Shown in pieces: positions 7,492-17,824 of a stretch of DNA of 49,287 bases. The DNA comes from Candidatus Hydrogenedentota bacterium (GTDB taxonomy: Bacteria > Hydrogenedentota > Hydrogenedentia > Hydrogenedentales > CAITNO01), in contig CAIUWO010000631.1 of assembly GCA_903902895.1 (NCBI GenBank), positions 1 to 49,287 on the forward strand. Reading direction: 5' to 3'. Within the stretch, counting starts at the first letter, position 1. The number at the start of each line of letters is the position of its first letter. Below the pieces are notes generated by a model, which was given only the letters and a program-made list of their open reading frames with translations, searched no databases and had not been told where the DNA came from. Position numbers and translations under genes: made by a program.

Positions 7492-8274
7492 ATGACGGAA
7501 GTAGTCTCAGCTCTGGTTCCGGTTACGTTGGACGGAAACGTTCTCACGGTTAGGATGCAGCGTCCTGAAAAGCGCAACGCATTGAATGTGGAAATGTATG
7601 CGGCGCTGGCAACAGCGCTGCGGCGGGCCAACAGCGACCCGGCCGTCCGGGTGGTCGTGATTACGGGGGGGCCGGACTGTTTCACTGCCGGCAATGACAT
7701 TCTGGATTTCGTGGGCAATCCGCCCGCTGACGACACCCACCCGGTCATGCAGTTTCTGTTTGCGCTGACCGATTTTGAAAAGCCGCTGATTGCGGCGGTC
7801 AACGGCGCGGCGGTGGGCATCGGCACGACTTTGCTGCTGCACTGTGACCTTGCCTATGCGGCCGAGGATGCCCGTTTTCACCTGCCTTTTGTCAATCTCG
7901 GCCTGTGCCCGGAGGCCGGATCGAGCCTGCTGCTGCCCATGCGCGCGGGCAGTCACCGGGCGGCGGAGGCGATCCTGCTCGGACAGCCGTTCGACGCGGC
8001 CACAGCGCTTTCCTGGGGACTGGTCAACCGGCTGACCGCCCCCGGACAGGCGGACGCCGCCGCTTTGGAAGCGGCGCAACGGGTTGCCAAGCAACCACCG
8101 GCGGCCATACGCGCCGCGCGCCAATTGCTCCGCGAGCCGCTGCGGTTGCCGCTGCACGATGCGCTTCGCCGCGAGGCGGAGGCCTTTGTGGCGCGCCTGT
8201 CCTCGCCTGAGGCCGCCGAGTCATTTCAGGCGTTTATGGAGCGCCGACCGCCGGACTTCTCCCCGTTCAGTTAG
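7492..8274 (+). CDS. Enoyl-CoA hydratase/isomerase (crotonase) family protein
   Basis: A 260-residue crotonase. The oxyanion-hole segments are visible: CFTAGNDILDF (about 60-70) and NGAAVGIGTTLLLHCDLAYA-type loop (about 104-120). FVNLGLCPEAGSSLLLP supplies Glu where peroxisomal-type enoyl-CoA isomerases (ECI2-like) have PE, so isomerase or hydratase activity on acyl-CoA is likely. I start at ATG 7492 because GAGG lies eight bases upstream and the fold begins there; the in-frame extension upstream to 7249 has no family similarity and overlaps the divergent polX start. The glycosidase gene follows by 20 bases, suggesting cotranscription, though the pathways are not obviously linked. Confidence 0.88.
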   Translation: MTEVVSALVPVTLDGNVLTVRMQRPEKRNALNVEMYAALATALRRANSDPAVRVVVITGGPDCFTAGNDILDFVGNPPADDTHPVMQFLFALTDFEKPLIAAVNGAAVGIGTTLLLHCDLAYAAEDARFHLPFVNLGLCPEAGSSLLLPMRAGSHRAAEAILLGQPFDAATALSWGLVNRLTAPGQADAAALEAAQRVAKQPPAAIRAARQLLREPLRLPLHDALRREAEAFVARLSSPEAAESFQAFMERRPPDFSPFS

Positions 8275-8294
8275 GCTGGTCTTGAGGTGATGCC

Positions 8295-11200
8295 ATGAGT
8301 TTTATGGAAGATTTCGCCAACCCGCCGGCCCCGTTTCGCGGCAAACCTTTCTGGGCCTGGAATGGCCGGCTTGACCCGGAAGAGTTGCGGCGCCAGGTGC
8401 GCATCTTCAAAGAGATGGGCATGGGCGGCGCCTTTCTGCACTCGCGGGTGGGCCTGGCCACGCCCTACCTGGGGCCTGAGTGGTTCGACGCGATACGCGC
8501 GGCGATTGACGAATGCCGGGCGGCCGGAATGGAAGCCTGGCTCTATGACGAGGACTGCTGGCCTTCGGGCTATGCCGGAGGGCTTGCCACCGCGGAACCG
8601 GCGCACCGCATGAAGTTCCTGGTCATGGAGATTGTGCCCGCCAGGAAGTACCGCGAAGCGGACTGGGACGGCGAGTTTCCGCTATGGGAGGCCGATGTCA
8701 GGGGGGACCGCGTGTTTAACCTTGCCTGGCTGCGCGGAGGCCAGCGGCCAAAGGCCGGCCATGTGCTGCTGTTCCATGTGGAGACGCAGCCGTGCAGCAG
8801 TTGGTTTAACGGGATGAGCTACCTTGACACCCTTTCCGACACGGCGGTGCGCGCCTTTATCGACTGCACCCACGAGCGCTACCGGCGCGAAATAGGGGAG
8901 GAGTTTGGCGGGGTGGTGCCGGGCATCTTCACGGACGAGCCCAATTATTGCGGCATTTTCGGAAATCAGATTCCACAGGGGCGCAAGGGAATCCCCTATG
9001 CCTTTGTTCCGTGGACCGACAAGCTTCAATCCACCTTTGAAACCATGTTTTCCTATTCCCTCCGGGGCCATCTGCCCGAACTGATGCTCGAAGTGGACGG
9101 GGTGAAGTTGTCCAGGGCGCGTTTGGACTACCGCAACTGCATCACAAACCTGTTCACCGTAAATTTCGCCAAGCAGATCGCTGACTGGTGCGAAGAGCAG
9201 GGCATCATGCTGACGGGCCACCTGCTGCTGGAGGAACTGCTGCACACCCAGACGCTCGTGGTGGGGTCGGCCATGCGCTTCTACGAGCACATGCAGGCGC
9301 CGGGCATCGACATGCTGGGCCAGTTTGGAAACAACTTCGACGTGGCCAAGCAGTGCCAGAGCGTGGCGAACCAAACCGGCCGCAAGTGGATGCTCTCCGA
9401 GCTGTATGGCTGCACGGGCTGGGACTTTGATTTTGAGGGGCACAAGGCCGTCGGCGACTGGCAGGCCGCGTTGGGCGTGAACCTGCGCTGCCACCATCTT
9501 GCCTGGTACACCATGAAGGGCGAGGCCAAGCGTGATTACCCGGCCTCAATCTTCTTCCAGTCCGCCTGGTGGGAACAGTACCACCATGTCGAGGATTACT
9601 TCTCGCGCATCAACGTGGCCATGTCCGAGGGGGAATGCGTCCAGCGTCTGCTGGTCATACACCCCATCGAAAGCATGTTTGCGCGCTTCCGTCCGCGGCT
9701 GCTCGAACACGGGCAGCCCGACCAGGTCATGATGTTCCATGAGGGGGAGGAAACTTCCGAATTGGACCGCCGCGCGGGTGTCACGCGGGACATCCTTCTC
9801 CAGAATCATCTTGACTACGCCTATGCCGATGAGGAAATGCTGGGACGCTTGGGAGCCGTGTCCGCCAGGGGATGCGCCCTCAACGTGGGCCGAGGCAGCT
9901 ACAACGCGGTGCTCGTGCCGCCGGTGGACACCCTTCGCGCGTCCACGGTCCGCCTGCTTGAATCCTTCCGGGCCGCCGGCGGCACCGTTGTCTTTGCGGG
10001 CGAGGCGCCGTTGCTTGTGGATGGTTTCCCGGATGATTCCGCCGCGTTGCTGGCGGAATACTCCCTTCGCGTTCCGCACGAGGAAAAACCCATCATTGGC
10101 GCGCTCGCGCCCGTAATTCGCGATGTTTCCGTCACAGACGCCAAGGGACGCGAAATACCCTCTGTGCTGTACCAGTTGCGGCGCACCGACTCCCGGCACT
10201 TGCTTTTTCTGTGCAACACGGACCGTTTCAATGGATTCGATCAAGTGACTGTCACCGTCAGATGCGCAGGCAAGGTGGTCGAGCACGACCCGGCCACGGG
10301 CGGTCTTTCGCTGATTCCATCGACGAAGAGAGATGGCTGGACGACCTTCCGCACAAAGCTTCCCGCCACCGGAAGCCGTCTTTTTGTATTCCACACCGCG
10401 CCGGTAAAAAATATCCCGCTGGAGGCGCAGTGGAAGACCGTGCGCAGGGCTTCGCTTAAGCGGTTCGATTGCGCGCAGTTGAGCGAGCCCAACGTGCTGG
10501 TGCTTGATTTTGCCGAGCACCGGATAGGCGAGAGGGGCGGATTTGCACCCGCACTTGAGATTCTTAAAGTGGACCGCAGGGTCCGCACATCAATGCGGCT
10601 GCCCTGTCGGGGCGGGGAGATGATGCAGCCTTGGGCGCGCGAGGTCAGTCCGGAGAGTCCGCGGCAGATGGTGATGCTGCGCTTTGCCTTCCAGGTGAAC
10701 AGTCTTCCCCAAGGGTCGCTTTCCTTGGCCATGGAAACCCCCGGGCGCTTTGTCACCACGCTGAATGGCCACTATGTGAATCCCGACAAAGACAGCGGAT
10801 GGTGGGTGGACCCCTGCCTGCGCCGCATCCCCATTGACAACGGTCATCTGCTCATTGGCGAGAACCTTCTTGAATGCGTGACCGATTTTCGCGAAGATGA
10901 CAACCTTGAGGCCCTGTATCTGCTGGGAGATTTTGGTGTGGAGTTGATTAACGGGCGGCCCGTCATGATGGGCCTGCGCCCGCCCGCAGGGGTCGGCGAC
11001 TGGCGTGACCAGCAGCTTCCCTTCTACGGCGGTGCTGTTTCCTACCGGTACCGGATTCGGACGGCAGCCAAACCGGGCGAGCGCGTGGTGCTCCAAGTGG
11101 CCCAACTGAAGGGGGCCATGGTCCGCGTCCTGGTCAACGGCCGCGAGGCGGGCGTTGCCGCTTGGCCACCCTACGAGGTCGATCTCACACCCCACCTGGA

Positions 11201-11402
11201 TGGTGACAGACATGATTTGACCCTCGAAGTTTTCGGCACGCGACGCAACACCTTCGGCCCCCTGCATTTTGCCGACCCCAATCCCCCCGCCATCGGACCG
11301 GAACATTTCGTTTCCGAGGGTGAGGATTGGACCGACAGCTACGTCCTCAAGCCCGCCGGGCTGCTGGACCATCCCGTACTGATGGTCCAGCGAAAGGGCT
11401 GA
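8295..11402 (+). CDS. Large glycoside hydrolase, GH106/alpha-L-rhamnosidase-like
   Basis: A 1035-residue protein with no signal peptide. It opens with PFRGKPFWAWNGRLDPEELR, a signature of the large GH106-type and related uncharacterised glycosyl hydrolases of plant and pectin polysaccharide users. Residues about 15-480 look like a TIM barrel with acidic candidates D214-E215 (FTDEPN) and E369 (LSELYGC); the middle (500-700) is a beta/flavodoxin-like region and the C-terminus (about 830-1030) has jelly-roll sugar-binding segments (VLVNGREAGVAAWPPYEVDLT). GAGG seven bases before ATG 8295 supports the start. Exact sugar specificity and even GH family are inferred from overall resemblance. The absence of a secretion signal suggests action on imported oligosaccharides. 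Confidence 0.75.
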   Translation: MSFMEDFANPPAPFRGKPFWAWNGRLDPEELRRQVRIFKEMGMGGAFLHSRVGLATPYLGPEWFDAIRAAIDECRAAGMEAWLYDEDCWPSGYAGGLATAEPAHRMKFLVMEIVPARKYREADWDGEFPLWEADVRGDRVFNLAWLRGGQRPKAGHVLLFHVETQPCSSWFNGMSYLDTLSDTAVRAFIDCTHERYRREIGEEFGGVVPGIFTDEPNYCGIFGNQIPQGRKGIPYAFVPWTDKLQSTFETMFSYSLRGHLPELMLEVDGVKLSRARLDYRNCITNLFTVNFAKQIADWCEEQGIMLTGHLLLEELLHTQTLVVGSAMRFYEHMQAPGIDMLGQFGNNFDVAKQCQSVANQTGRKWMLSELYGCTGWDFDFEGHKAVGDWQAALGVNLRCHHLAWYTMKGEAKRDYPASIFFQSAWWEQYHHVEDYFSRINVAMSEGECVQRLLVIHPIESMFARFRPRLLEHGQPDQVMMFHEGEETSELDRRAGVTRDILLQNHLDYAYADEEMLGRLGAVSARGCALNVGRGSYNAVLVPPVDTLRASTVRLLESFRAAGGTVVFAGEAPLLVDGFPDDSAALLAEYSLRVPHEEKPIIGALAPVIRDVSVTDAKGREIPSVLYQLRRTDSRHLLFLCNTDRFNGFDQVTVTVRCAGKVVEHDPATGGLSLIPSTKRDGWTTFRTKLPATGSRLFVFHTAPVKNIPLEAQWKTVRRASLKRFDCAQLSEPNVLVLDFAEHRIGERGGFAPALEILKVDRRVRTSMRLPCRGGEMMQPWAREVSPESPRQMVMLRFAFQVNSLPQGSLSLAMETPGRFVTTLNGHYVNPDKDSGWWVDPCLRRIPIDNGHLLIGENLLECVTDFREDDNLEALYLLGDFGVELINGRPVMMGLRPPAGVGDWRDQQLPFYGGAVSYRYRIRTAAKPGERVVLQVAQLKGAMVRVLVNGREAGVAAWPPYEVDLTPHLDGDRHDLTLEVFGTRRNTFGPLHFADPNPPAIGPEHFVSEGEDWTDSYVLKPAGLLDHPVLMVQRKG

Positions 11403-11474
11403 GGAAGCAGTTTCAGAAGGCTGTGCGGGCAGCCGTCATGCCCTTGGTATGGGCGGGTCAGGTGACTGTCCCGG

Positions 11475-13493
11475 TCACGGTGCCACCAGTTTGATGTAGT
11501 CACTGTAAACGGGCGAATAGTTTTCGGCACCGTCGATGTACTGTACGCGCACCGTGTGGAAGCCGTTCCCCACTGGCAACACGTGGTCATGAGTGGCCTT
11601 AGGCGACTCCCAGACCGTCCAAGTCGAGCCGTTGTCACTGAAACGCATGCGCGTCACCCCGGCGCCCGTGTCTGCCCACTTCAGATTGAGCGTCACCGAC
11701 CCTGTTGTCGTGGTTGCAGCTCCGTTGTTTATCAGGATGCCGCCGGTGGGCGGCGCAGTGTCGAGTAGGATATAGTCGTTGAACACGTCGGAACGGTTCT
11801 GCGCTTTGTCCATGAACTGTACTCGCACAGTCTTATAGCCATCCGCGCCGGGCAGTGTGTAGGCGCGTGTCACCGCCGACGCCTCCCACGCGGACCAGGT
11901 CGCCCCGTCATTGCTGAAACGCATGCGGGTAACCGCGCCACCGACCCCGCATGTCCAAGTCAGCGCCAGCGTGACATCGGTCGACTTGGTGGCGGTGCGG
12001 TTGTTGTTGATGACAATCGTGCCCGTCGGCGGCGGGCCGGAGAGTTTTGACACAAAGATATCATCGCCTCCCGCCGAAACCAGGGGATAGGCGTTCGCGC
12101 CCGGGTCACAATCCGCCGTGCCGTTGAACAACCCCGTAGTGTAAATGCTGCCTCCGCTGTCCACAGCTATCCCGTTCCCCCAGTCGTCGCCCGTCCCGCC
12201 CATGGCTTTGACCGTGACAAAGTTTCCCGCGCCATCGAGCTTCGACGCGAAGATGTCGCTCTTCCCCGCCGAACTCAGCGCAAAGGTCCCCGGTCCCGGG
12301 TCGAAATCCGCACTTCCCGAAAAATACCCTGTGGTGAAGACCCTCTGCGCACCGTCCACCGCAATGCGGAGGCCCCAGTCGCTGCCCGTGCCGCCCATCC
12401 GCCTGGCCCAGAGAAAGCTTCCCCCGCTGTCGAGCTTCGATACATAAATGTCCGTATAGCGACTGGCCGAAATCAATGTGTGGCTTCCGGCCCCGGGGTC
12501 ACAATCAACCGTGCCGCCAAAGCACCCCGTGGTGTGTACATTGCCCGCGCCGTCCACCGCGATGCCTTCACCGAGACTGTCGTCCGTCCCGCCCAGAGCT
12601 TTGGCCCAGAGGAAGTTTCCCGCATTATCGAGCTTCAACACGAAGGCGTCTGTCCGTCCCTGCGATGTCAGGTCGAAAGCGTCCGGCCCGGGGTTAAAAT
12701 CAACCGTGCCGTAGAAGTACCCTGTGGTGTGAACATTGCCAGCGCTGTCTATTGCTATGTCATTGCTCTCGACGGAGTCCGTACCGCCCATGGCCCCCGC
12801 CCAGAGGAAGTTTCCGGCGCTATCGAGCTTCGACACAAACCCGACGCGGCTGGACCCGGCGGTTGTCAGGGGGTAGTTTGCCGACCCCGGGTCAAAATCG
12901 GCCGTTTCCAGAAATTCCCCCGTGGTGTGAACGTTGCCCGCGCCGTCCACCGCGATACCGCGTCCATAGTCGTTGCCTTCGCCGCCCATGGCCTTGGCCC
13001 ATACGAAGTTCCCGGCACGGTCGAGTTTCGACACGAACACGTCATCGCCGCCCGCCGACGTCAGAGGACAGGTTCCCGGCCCCGGGTCAAAATCCGCCGC
13101 GCCTTTGAAAAACCCCGTGGTGTGGACATTGCCCGCGCTGTCCACCGCGATGTCGGAGCCCCAGTCGTCACCCTTCCCGCCCATGGCCCTGGCCCAGAGG
13201 AAACTTCCCAAAGTGTCCAGTTTCAGCACGAATATGTCCGTGCTTCCCGCCGAAGCCGAGCTTAGGCTAAGAGTCCCAAGACCCGGGTCAAAATCCACAG
13301 TACCCGAGAAATACCCTGTGATGTATACGTTGCCGGCGGCATCAACCGCCATATCGGACCCATGTTCGTAATCCCGCCCGCCCATGGCCTTGGCCCAGAG
13401 GAAATCGCCGTCGGCGGCGCGCGCGGCGCAGGCGGGCAACGCCATAATCCCCATCAACGTCCAGGCAAGCGCACGAGTCCACTTTATTGGCAT
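11475..13493 (-). CDS. Secreted SBBP beta-propeller repeat protein with two C-terminal Ig-like repeats
   Basis: The 672-residue protein starts at ATG 13493 (GGAG nine bases upstream), giving a clean signal peptide MPIKWTRALAWTLMGIM..ARA. Longer in-frame starts upstream add a sequence without signal character. Residues about 27-480 contain seven tandem copies of a 62-65-residue SBBP repeat of the form W-A-K-A-M-G-G ... IAVD-AGNVHTTG-F-G-ADFDPGPG ... DIFVSKLD, likely one propeller. Two about 90-residue repeats follow, each opening PPTG-I-INN and containing TRMRFS-DG-TW-WE. No anchoring or sorting tail is visible at the C-terminus. LPAC near the signal could be a weak lipobox. Function is probably extracellular binding or adhesion; no enzyme motif is seen. 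Confidence 0.85.
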   Translation of the reverse strand: MPIKWTRALAWTLMGIMALPACAARAADGDFLWAKAMGGRDYEHGSDMAVDAAGNVYITGYFSGTVDFDPGLGTLSLSSASAGSTDIFVLKLDTLGSFLWARAMGGKGDDWGSDIAVDSAGNVHTTGFFKGAADFDPGPGTCPLTSAGGDDVFVSKLDRAGNFVWAKAMGGEGNDYGRGIAVDGAGNVHTTGEFLETADFDPGSANYPLTTAGSSRVGFVSKLDSAGNFLWAGAMGGTDSVESNDIAIDSAGNVHTTGYFYGTVDFNPGPDAFDLTSQGRTDAFVLKLDNAGNFLWAKALGGTDDSLGEGIAVDGAGNVHTTGCFGGTVDCDPGAGSHTLISASRYTDIYVSKLDSGGSFLWARRMGGTGSDWGLRIAVDGAQRVFTTGYFSGSADFDPGPGTFALSSAGKSDIFASKLDGAGNFVTVKAMGGTGDDWGNGIAVDSGGSIYTTGLFNGTADCDPGANAYPLVSAGGDDIFVSKLSGPPPTGTIVINNNRTATKSTDVTLALTWTCGVGGAVTRMRFSNDGATWSAWEASAVTRAYTLPGADGYKTVRVQFMDKAQNRSDVFNDYILLDTAPPTGGILINNGAATTTTGSVTLNLKWADTGAGVTRMRFSDNGSTWTVWESPKATHDHVLPVGNGFHTVRVQYIDGAENYSPVYSDYIKLVAP

Positions 13494-13807
13494 TTCGGGC
13501 GACTCCTCAGTCCCGACCCGTCGGAATGGGGCGGTCACATTGTTCCAAGCAACTGCTCTTGGCCACAACGCCGCCGCGCCCGGAGGACCCGTCTGCGTGT
13601 TGGTAGGCGTATTAAGTCTGCCATATGAATCCTGGGAACGCAACCGGCATCGGCATTGTTACCTGTCCCATCGGTATATTTGGTAAACTTTCGTTGTTAC
13701 GATCCCAGTCTGGGCGCGTCTTGTTCATTCCGTTCCGGACGCCACGCAGGCGGATTCATTGCCGGCCGGGAAGGCCGCATTCACTTGATTCTTGGAGACT
13801 TAGGCAG
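13494..13807. other. Intergenic region between divergent SBBP and Ctp genes
   Basis: About 310 bases that must contain both promoters. I could not identify a convincing -35/-10 pair; TATATT at about 13675 is isolated. No RNA gene or repeat was recognised. Confidence 0.4.
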
Positions 13808-15403
13808 ATGCCACGACGCAATTCAAAATCTGAGTTTGTCAGCTTGCTGGGTTTTCTGCTGATTGCCGTGCTGCTCTTGACAAACGGTTTCGCGGCGCGC
13901 ATTTCGGCGGAGGAGAAATCTGTTGATGTTTACCGCGAGATAGAGCCCATCGGCGTGGTGCTGGACACCATATTGCGCGAATATGTCCGTGAAGTGGACA
14001 TGCCCAAGGTGGTGCAGGGCGCACTCATAGGCATGATGGGGTCACTCGACCGAAACAGTTCGTTTATCACCGCCGAAGACCTGGAGGCGATGCGCGAGGA
14101 CACCAAAGGCGAGTTTGAGGGTATTGGCGTGTCGATTCAGCCCGACGCCGACGGAAATATCATGGTGTTTCATCCCCTGCCCGGGTCGCCCGCCGCGGCA
14201 GCGGGCATCAGGCCATTCGATAAGATTATCGCGATTGACGGAAAATCAACCAAAGGCATGACCACAGCCGATGCGGCAAACCTGATCAAGGGACCGCGCG
14301 GCACCACGGTTAACCTCACCATTCACCGCAAGGAACGCAACGCGGCTCCCGAAGTTCAGCCCGAAGTGCTGAACTTCACGGTAAACCGGGCCAAGGTTCC
14401 GCTTGAGAGCATCAAGGAAGCGGCGTTGCTGAAGGGCGGCGTGGGCTACGTGCGGCTGAGCGATTTCAAGGACAATTCGGGCCGCGACCTTGCGAAAAAG
14501 CTCCAAGAGTTTCTGGACCAGGGAATGAAGGCGTTCATATTGGACCTGCGCTGGAATCCGGGCGGTCTCTTGACGGCGTCCAAAGACGCCTGCGAGCTTT
14601 TCCTTCCCAAGGGCGCACTGGTCACCTACACGAAGGGCCGGACCGCCATAGAAGGAGGCCCCAATAAGGATGACCTGCGTCTGCTGACCGAAAACGGCCC
14701 CGTGCTTCCCGACGGATTGCCTGTGATAATTCTGGTGAACCGAAACACGGCGAGCAGCGCGGAAATTGTGACCGGTTCCCTGCAATTCCACGAACGGGCG
14801 CTGGTACTTGGCGAAAAGACTTTTGGCAAGGGCAGTGTGCAGACCATCATCCCCATGAAGACCCCGCAGAACACGGCGCTGCGCCTTACCACCGCCCTGT
14901 ACTACACGCCCGCCGATGTGACCATTGATCATCAGGGCATTCTTCCCGACATCGAACTGGCCATGACGCAGGAACAGGAAGAATCCCTTGCGAAGCAGAT
15001 GTTTGAGTCGTTCAAGGAAAATCCCGAGAACCAGTACCATCAGAACCACGGCAGCATGACCGAGTATCCCGCCACGGACAAAACGGTGGAAGACATACAG
15101 TTGAAAAGGGCGGTGGAGGTGCTTGGCGAGGACGCGGTCTGGGGGAACCTAATCAAGAAATACCACCGCGACGTGCATGAGACGCAGATGACCGCCGAGG
15201 CCGCCGAGGCTGCCAAGACGAAGGAGCAGGCGGCCGCTGAGAAGTCCGAATCCGCGCCGGAGAAGACAGAACCGAGCTTGCCGGTTCCTGAGACAAAAGC
15301 CAATCCCGACGCCGCGCCGGTCCCCGAAAACACGCCCACGGACGCCCCCAAGGACGGGGGCGCCGAGAACACGGACAGCGATTTCAAAGAACCTGTGTGG
15401 TGA
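13808..15403 (+). CDS. S41 carboxy-terminal processing protease (CtpA/Prc type)
   Basis: The 531-residue protein has an N-terminal membrane anchor/signal (about 10-31), a PDZ domain (about 100-180) and an S41 tail-specific protease domain. The catalytic Ser316 lies in NTASSAE and Lys341 in GEKTFGKGS, with the family's 25-residue spacing. It degrades or trims periplasmic proteins from their C-termini. The C-terminal 75 residues are an Ala/Glu/Lys/Pro-rich tail with many short EAAEAAK-like and EPxxP-like runs, probably disordered. I chose ATG 13808 since it places the hydrophobic anchor at the N-terminus; GGAG is ten bases upstream. rph follows after 16 bases, so it may lead the rph-hslU gene cluster. 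Confidence 0.92.
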   Translation: MPRRNSKSEFVSLLGFLLIAVLLLTNGFAARISAEEKSVDVYREIEPIGVVLDTILREYVREVDMPKVVQGALIGMMGSLDRNSSFITAEDLEAMREDTKGEFEGIGVSIQPDADGNIMVFHPLPGSPAAAAGIRPFDKIIAIDGKSTKGMTTADAANLIKGPRGTTVNLTIHRKERNAAPEVQPEVLNFTVNRAKVPLESIKEAALLKGGVGYVRLSDFKDNSGRDLAKKLQEFLDQGMKAFILDLRWNPGGLLTASKDACELFLPKGALVTYTKGRTAIEGGPNKDDLRLLTENGPVLPDGLPVIILVNRNTASSAEIVTGSLQFHERALVLGEKTFGKGSVQTIIPMKTPQNTALRLTTALYYTPADVTIDHQGILPDIELAMTQEQEESLAKQMFESFKENPENQYHQNHGSMTEYPATDKTVEDIQLKRAVEVLGEDAVWGNLIKKYHRDVHETQMTAEAAEAAKTKEQAAAEKSESAPEKTEPSLPVPETKANPDAAPVPENTPTDAPKDGGAENTDSDFKEPVW

Positions 15404-15419
15404 CCTTCGGGGATTTCTG

Positions 15420-16136
15420 ATGACCATTCGGCGAGACACCCGCGCAGTGGATGAACTGCGCTCAATCTCCTTTCAACGCGGGTTTACCCGCCATGCCGCC
15501 GGTTCGGTGCTGGTTGGCTTTGGCGACACGCGCGTGATTTGCACGGCCATGTTCGAGGACAAGGTTCCCGGGTGGCTCAAAGGCAGCGGCAGGGGCTGGG
15601 TAACGGCGGAATACGCCATGCTCCCCAGTTCCACGGCAACCCGTTCGGGAAGGGAAAAGAACGCCCGCGGCCGGGCACAGGAAATCAGCCGTCTCATAGG
15701 CCGTTCCCTGCGCGCCGCAACGGACCTTTCCGGGATGGGCGAGTGTCAGATCAGCATCGATTGCGACGTTATCCAGGCCGACGGCGGCACGCGCACCGCG
15801 GCCATTACCGGCGCCTGGCTGGCGCTTTATGACGCGCTGAACACTTCGGTGAAGGCTGGCCACCTTCCCGCAATGCCGCTCAAAGGCGGTTGTGCGGCGG
15901 TCAGTGTGGGCCTGGTGGACGGGGTGCCCCTGCTTGATTTGGACTACTCGGAGGACGTGCGGGCAGAGGTGGATTTGAATATTGTCATGGACGACCAAGG
16001 TCGTTTTATAGAAGTGCAGGGCTGTGCCGAGGGCGCTGCCTTTGACCGTTCGGCCCTGGATCAACTCCTGGACCTTGCTTCCGGCGGGGTGCGGTCGTTG
16101 ATTTTGCTACAACAGGAGGCTTTGGCGCATGGGTGA
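15420..16136 (+). CDS. rph: Ribonuclease PH
   Basis: A 238-residue phosphorolytic 3'-5' exoribonuclease that trims tRNA 3' ends. It starts with the typical [11 protein letters not shown], contains [19 protein letters not shown] (phosphate-binding Arg residues), [19 protein letters not shown] and [13 protein letters not shown], all family hallmarks and metal-binding acidic positions. Length is normal for the family. It overlaps rdgB by eight bases, the common rph-rdgB arrangement. Confidence 0.96.
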   Translation: MTIRRDTRAVDELRSISFQRGFTRHAAGSVLVGFGDTRVICTAMFEDKVPGWLKGSGRGWVTAEYAMLPSSTATRSGREKNARGRAQEISRLIGRSLRAATDLSGMGECQISIDCDVIQADGGTRTAAITGAWLALYDALNTSVKAGHLPAMPLKGGCAAVSVGLVDGVPLLDLDYSEDVRAEVDLNIVMDDQGRFIEVQGCAEGAAFDRSALDQLLDLASGGVRSLILLQQEALAHG

Positions 16137-16725
16137 CGTTCTGCTTGTCGGTTCGGCGAACAAGAAGAAGGCGGCGGAGCTTTCCGCGCTGCTTCAGGGC
16201 ACGCGATGGGAAGTGCGCGGCCTGGGCGACTATCCGGCCGTGTCCGAGCCGGAGGAGACCGGGACGACCTTCGAAGAAAACGCCGTGTTGAAAGCGCGCT
16301 ACTACAGCGAGGCTTTCGGCGTGGCCTGTCTGGCCGATGATTCGGGCCTGGTGGTGGATGCACTCGGCGGTGCACCGGGCGTGTATTCGGCGCGCTACGC
16401 CGGGCCGGAGGCGACGGATTCGGACAACAACGAGAAGTTGCTGGCGGCAATGGAAGAGTACATGTGGCATGAACGCACGGCGCGTTTCGTGTGCCATGCG
16501 GCGTTCTGCCAGCCCGGCCAGCCCATCCATCTTGAGTATGGGGTGGTGGAAGGCCACATCAGCATGGAACCCTTTGGCCCAGGCGGCTTCGGCTACGATC
16601 CGCTCTTTGTGCCCCAGGGCTATGAGTGCACTTTCGGTGAAATGAGCGCCGCGGACAAGCACGGTCTGAGCCATCGCGGCCAGGCGATGGGCAAGATCCG
16701 GGCGTATTTGGAGTCCCTGGCATGA
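16129..16725 (+). CDS. rdgB: XTP/dITP pyrophosphatase (Ham1/RdgB)
   Basis: The 198-residue enzyme hydrolyses dITP, XTP and ITP to monophosphates, cleaning the nucleotide pool. Motifs include [11 protein letters not shown] near the N-terminus (substrate loop), [20 protein letters not shown] with catalytic acidic residues (about 68-87), [17 protein letters not shown] (about 147-163) and HGLSHRGQA near the end. Its start lies inside the end of rph and its stop overlaps the tsaC start as ATGA, so the three genes are translationally coupled. Confidence 0.95.
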   Translation: MGDVLLVGSANKKKAAELSALLQGTRWEVRGLGDYPAVSEPEETGTTFEENAVLKARYYSEAFGVACLADDSGLVVDALGGAPGVYSARYAGPEATDSDNNEKLLAAMEEYMWHERTARFVCHAAFCQPGQPIHLEYGVVEGHISMEPFGPGGFGYDPLFVPQGYECTFGEMSAADKHGLSHRGQAMGKIRAYLESLA

Positions 16726-17324
16726 TCGTGGTTCCGCCGGACGGGCCCGGACTGGCCCGGGCGGTGGAGACCCTGCGCGCCAACGGGGTGGTGGCCTGCC
16801 CCACCGAAACCGTCTATGGACTGGCCGTAAACCCCTTTTCCGAAGCGGCGCTGGAGGCGCTCTTTTCGGTGAAGGGGCGTGACCGCGGCAAGCCTGTACT
16901 CGTCATGGTGGCCGATGCCGGGCAGTTGCGGGGACTGGTATCGGCCGTATCCGAGCGCGCACAGCGCTGCATGGATGCCTTCTGGCCCGGGCCCCTGTCG
17001 CTGCTGCTCCCTGCGGAGCCGGGCCTCTCATCGCTGCTAACGGGCGGCAAAACTAAGATTTGCGTCCGGTGCACCTCAAGTCCCGTGGCGCAGCAATTGT
17101 GCCGGCAGTGGGAGGGGCCGTTGACATCCACCTCGGCCAATCTTTCCGGTGAAGCCGCAGCGCTCTCAGCCCGGTCGGCCGCGGTGGCGGGCGTGTCTTT
17201 GGTTATAGACGGGGGCACCTTGTCTCAATCCGCACCGTCCACGGTGTATGATCCGGACGAGGATTTGTTGCTTAGGGAAGGTCCTGTTGGCATAGAGGCG
17301 ATTCGCAACGCTTGCGCCCCCTGA
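16722..17324 (+). CDS. tsaC: L-threonylcarbamoyladenylate synthase (YrdC/Sua5 family)
   Basis: A 200-residue YrdC-domain protein that makes threonylcarbamoyl-AMP for the universal tRNA modification t6A37. Visible motifs are PTETVYGLA (about 27-35), KGRDRGKPVLVMV (about 50-62) and STSANLSGE (about 136-144), the nucleotide and threonine sites. It lacks the C-terminal Sua5 domain, so it is the short TsaC type. The ATGA overlap with rdgB indicates coupling. Confidence 0.93.
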   Translation: MIVVPPDGPGLARAVETLRANGVVACPTETVYGLAVNPFSEAALEALFSVKGRDRGKPVLVMVADAGQLRGLVSAVSERAQRCMDAFWPGPLSLLLPAEPGLSSLLTGGKTKICVRCTSSPVAQQLCRQWEGPLTSTSANLSGEAAALSARSAAVAGVSLVIDGGTLSQSAPSTVYDPDEDLLLREGPVGIEAIRNACAP

Positions 17325-17349
17325 CCGGGCGCGGCAGAAAGGGCATGTG

Positions 17350-17790
17350 ATGAAACTTGCCGTGGGCTGTGACCATGCGGGCTACGAGGCGCCGCACCCC
17401 TACATGCCGGCGATTATTGCGCACTTGGAACGGTTGGGACACGAGGTGATCCATATGGGCACCCACGGCTCCGAATCGGTGGACTATCCCGATTTTGCTA
17501 AATTGGTATGCGCGGCGGTGCTGGACGGCCGTGCTGAACGCGGCGTTCTGCTGTGCGGCACGGGCATCGGCATGAGCATCGCTGCGAACCGGCATCACGG
17601 CATCCGTGCGGCCGTCTGCGCCACGCCCGACATGGCACGGCTGTCGCGGGAACACAACGACGCGAACGTGCTTTGCCTGGGGCGTCGCATTCTGACCCTG
17701 GACCTTTGCCTGGAACTGGCGAACATTTGGCTTGAAACCCCCTTCAGCGGCGGTGAACGGCACTGCCGCCGCGTGGAAAAGATGGGCTGA
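17350..17790 (+). CDS. rpiB: Ribose-5-phosphate isomerase B
   Basis: The 146-residue RpiB/LacAB-type isomerase interconverts ribose-5-phosphate and ribulose-5-phosphate in the pentose-phosphate pathway. D8-H9 in GCDHAG, the catalytic Cys69 in LLCGTGIGMSIAANR and His102 in SREHNDAN are intact. ATG 17350 is immediately preceded by an in-frame GTG; either could be used, with AAGGG upstream. Next to hslU it is in the same cluster with short spacing (35 bases). Confidence 0.95.
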   Translation: MKLAVGCDHAGYEAPHPYMPAIIAHLERLGHEVIHMGTHGSESVDYPDFAKLVCAAVLDGRAERGVLLCGTGIGMSIAANRHHGIRAAVCATPDMARLSREHNDANVLCLGRRILTLDLCLELANIWLETPFSGGERHCRRVEKMG

Positions 17791-17824
17791 CCCCGCGTAG
17801 CCCGTCGCAATAAGGCACTCTTGC

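Noticed and set aside
11475-13493. Repeats mistaken for a CRISPR array
   Set aside because: Spacing is about 190 bases and in frame; they are protein repeats.
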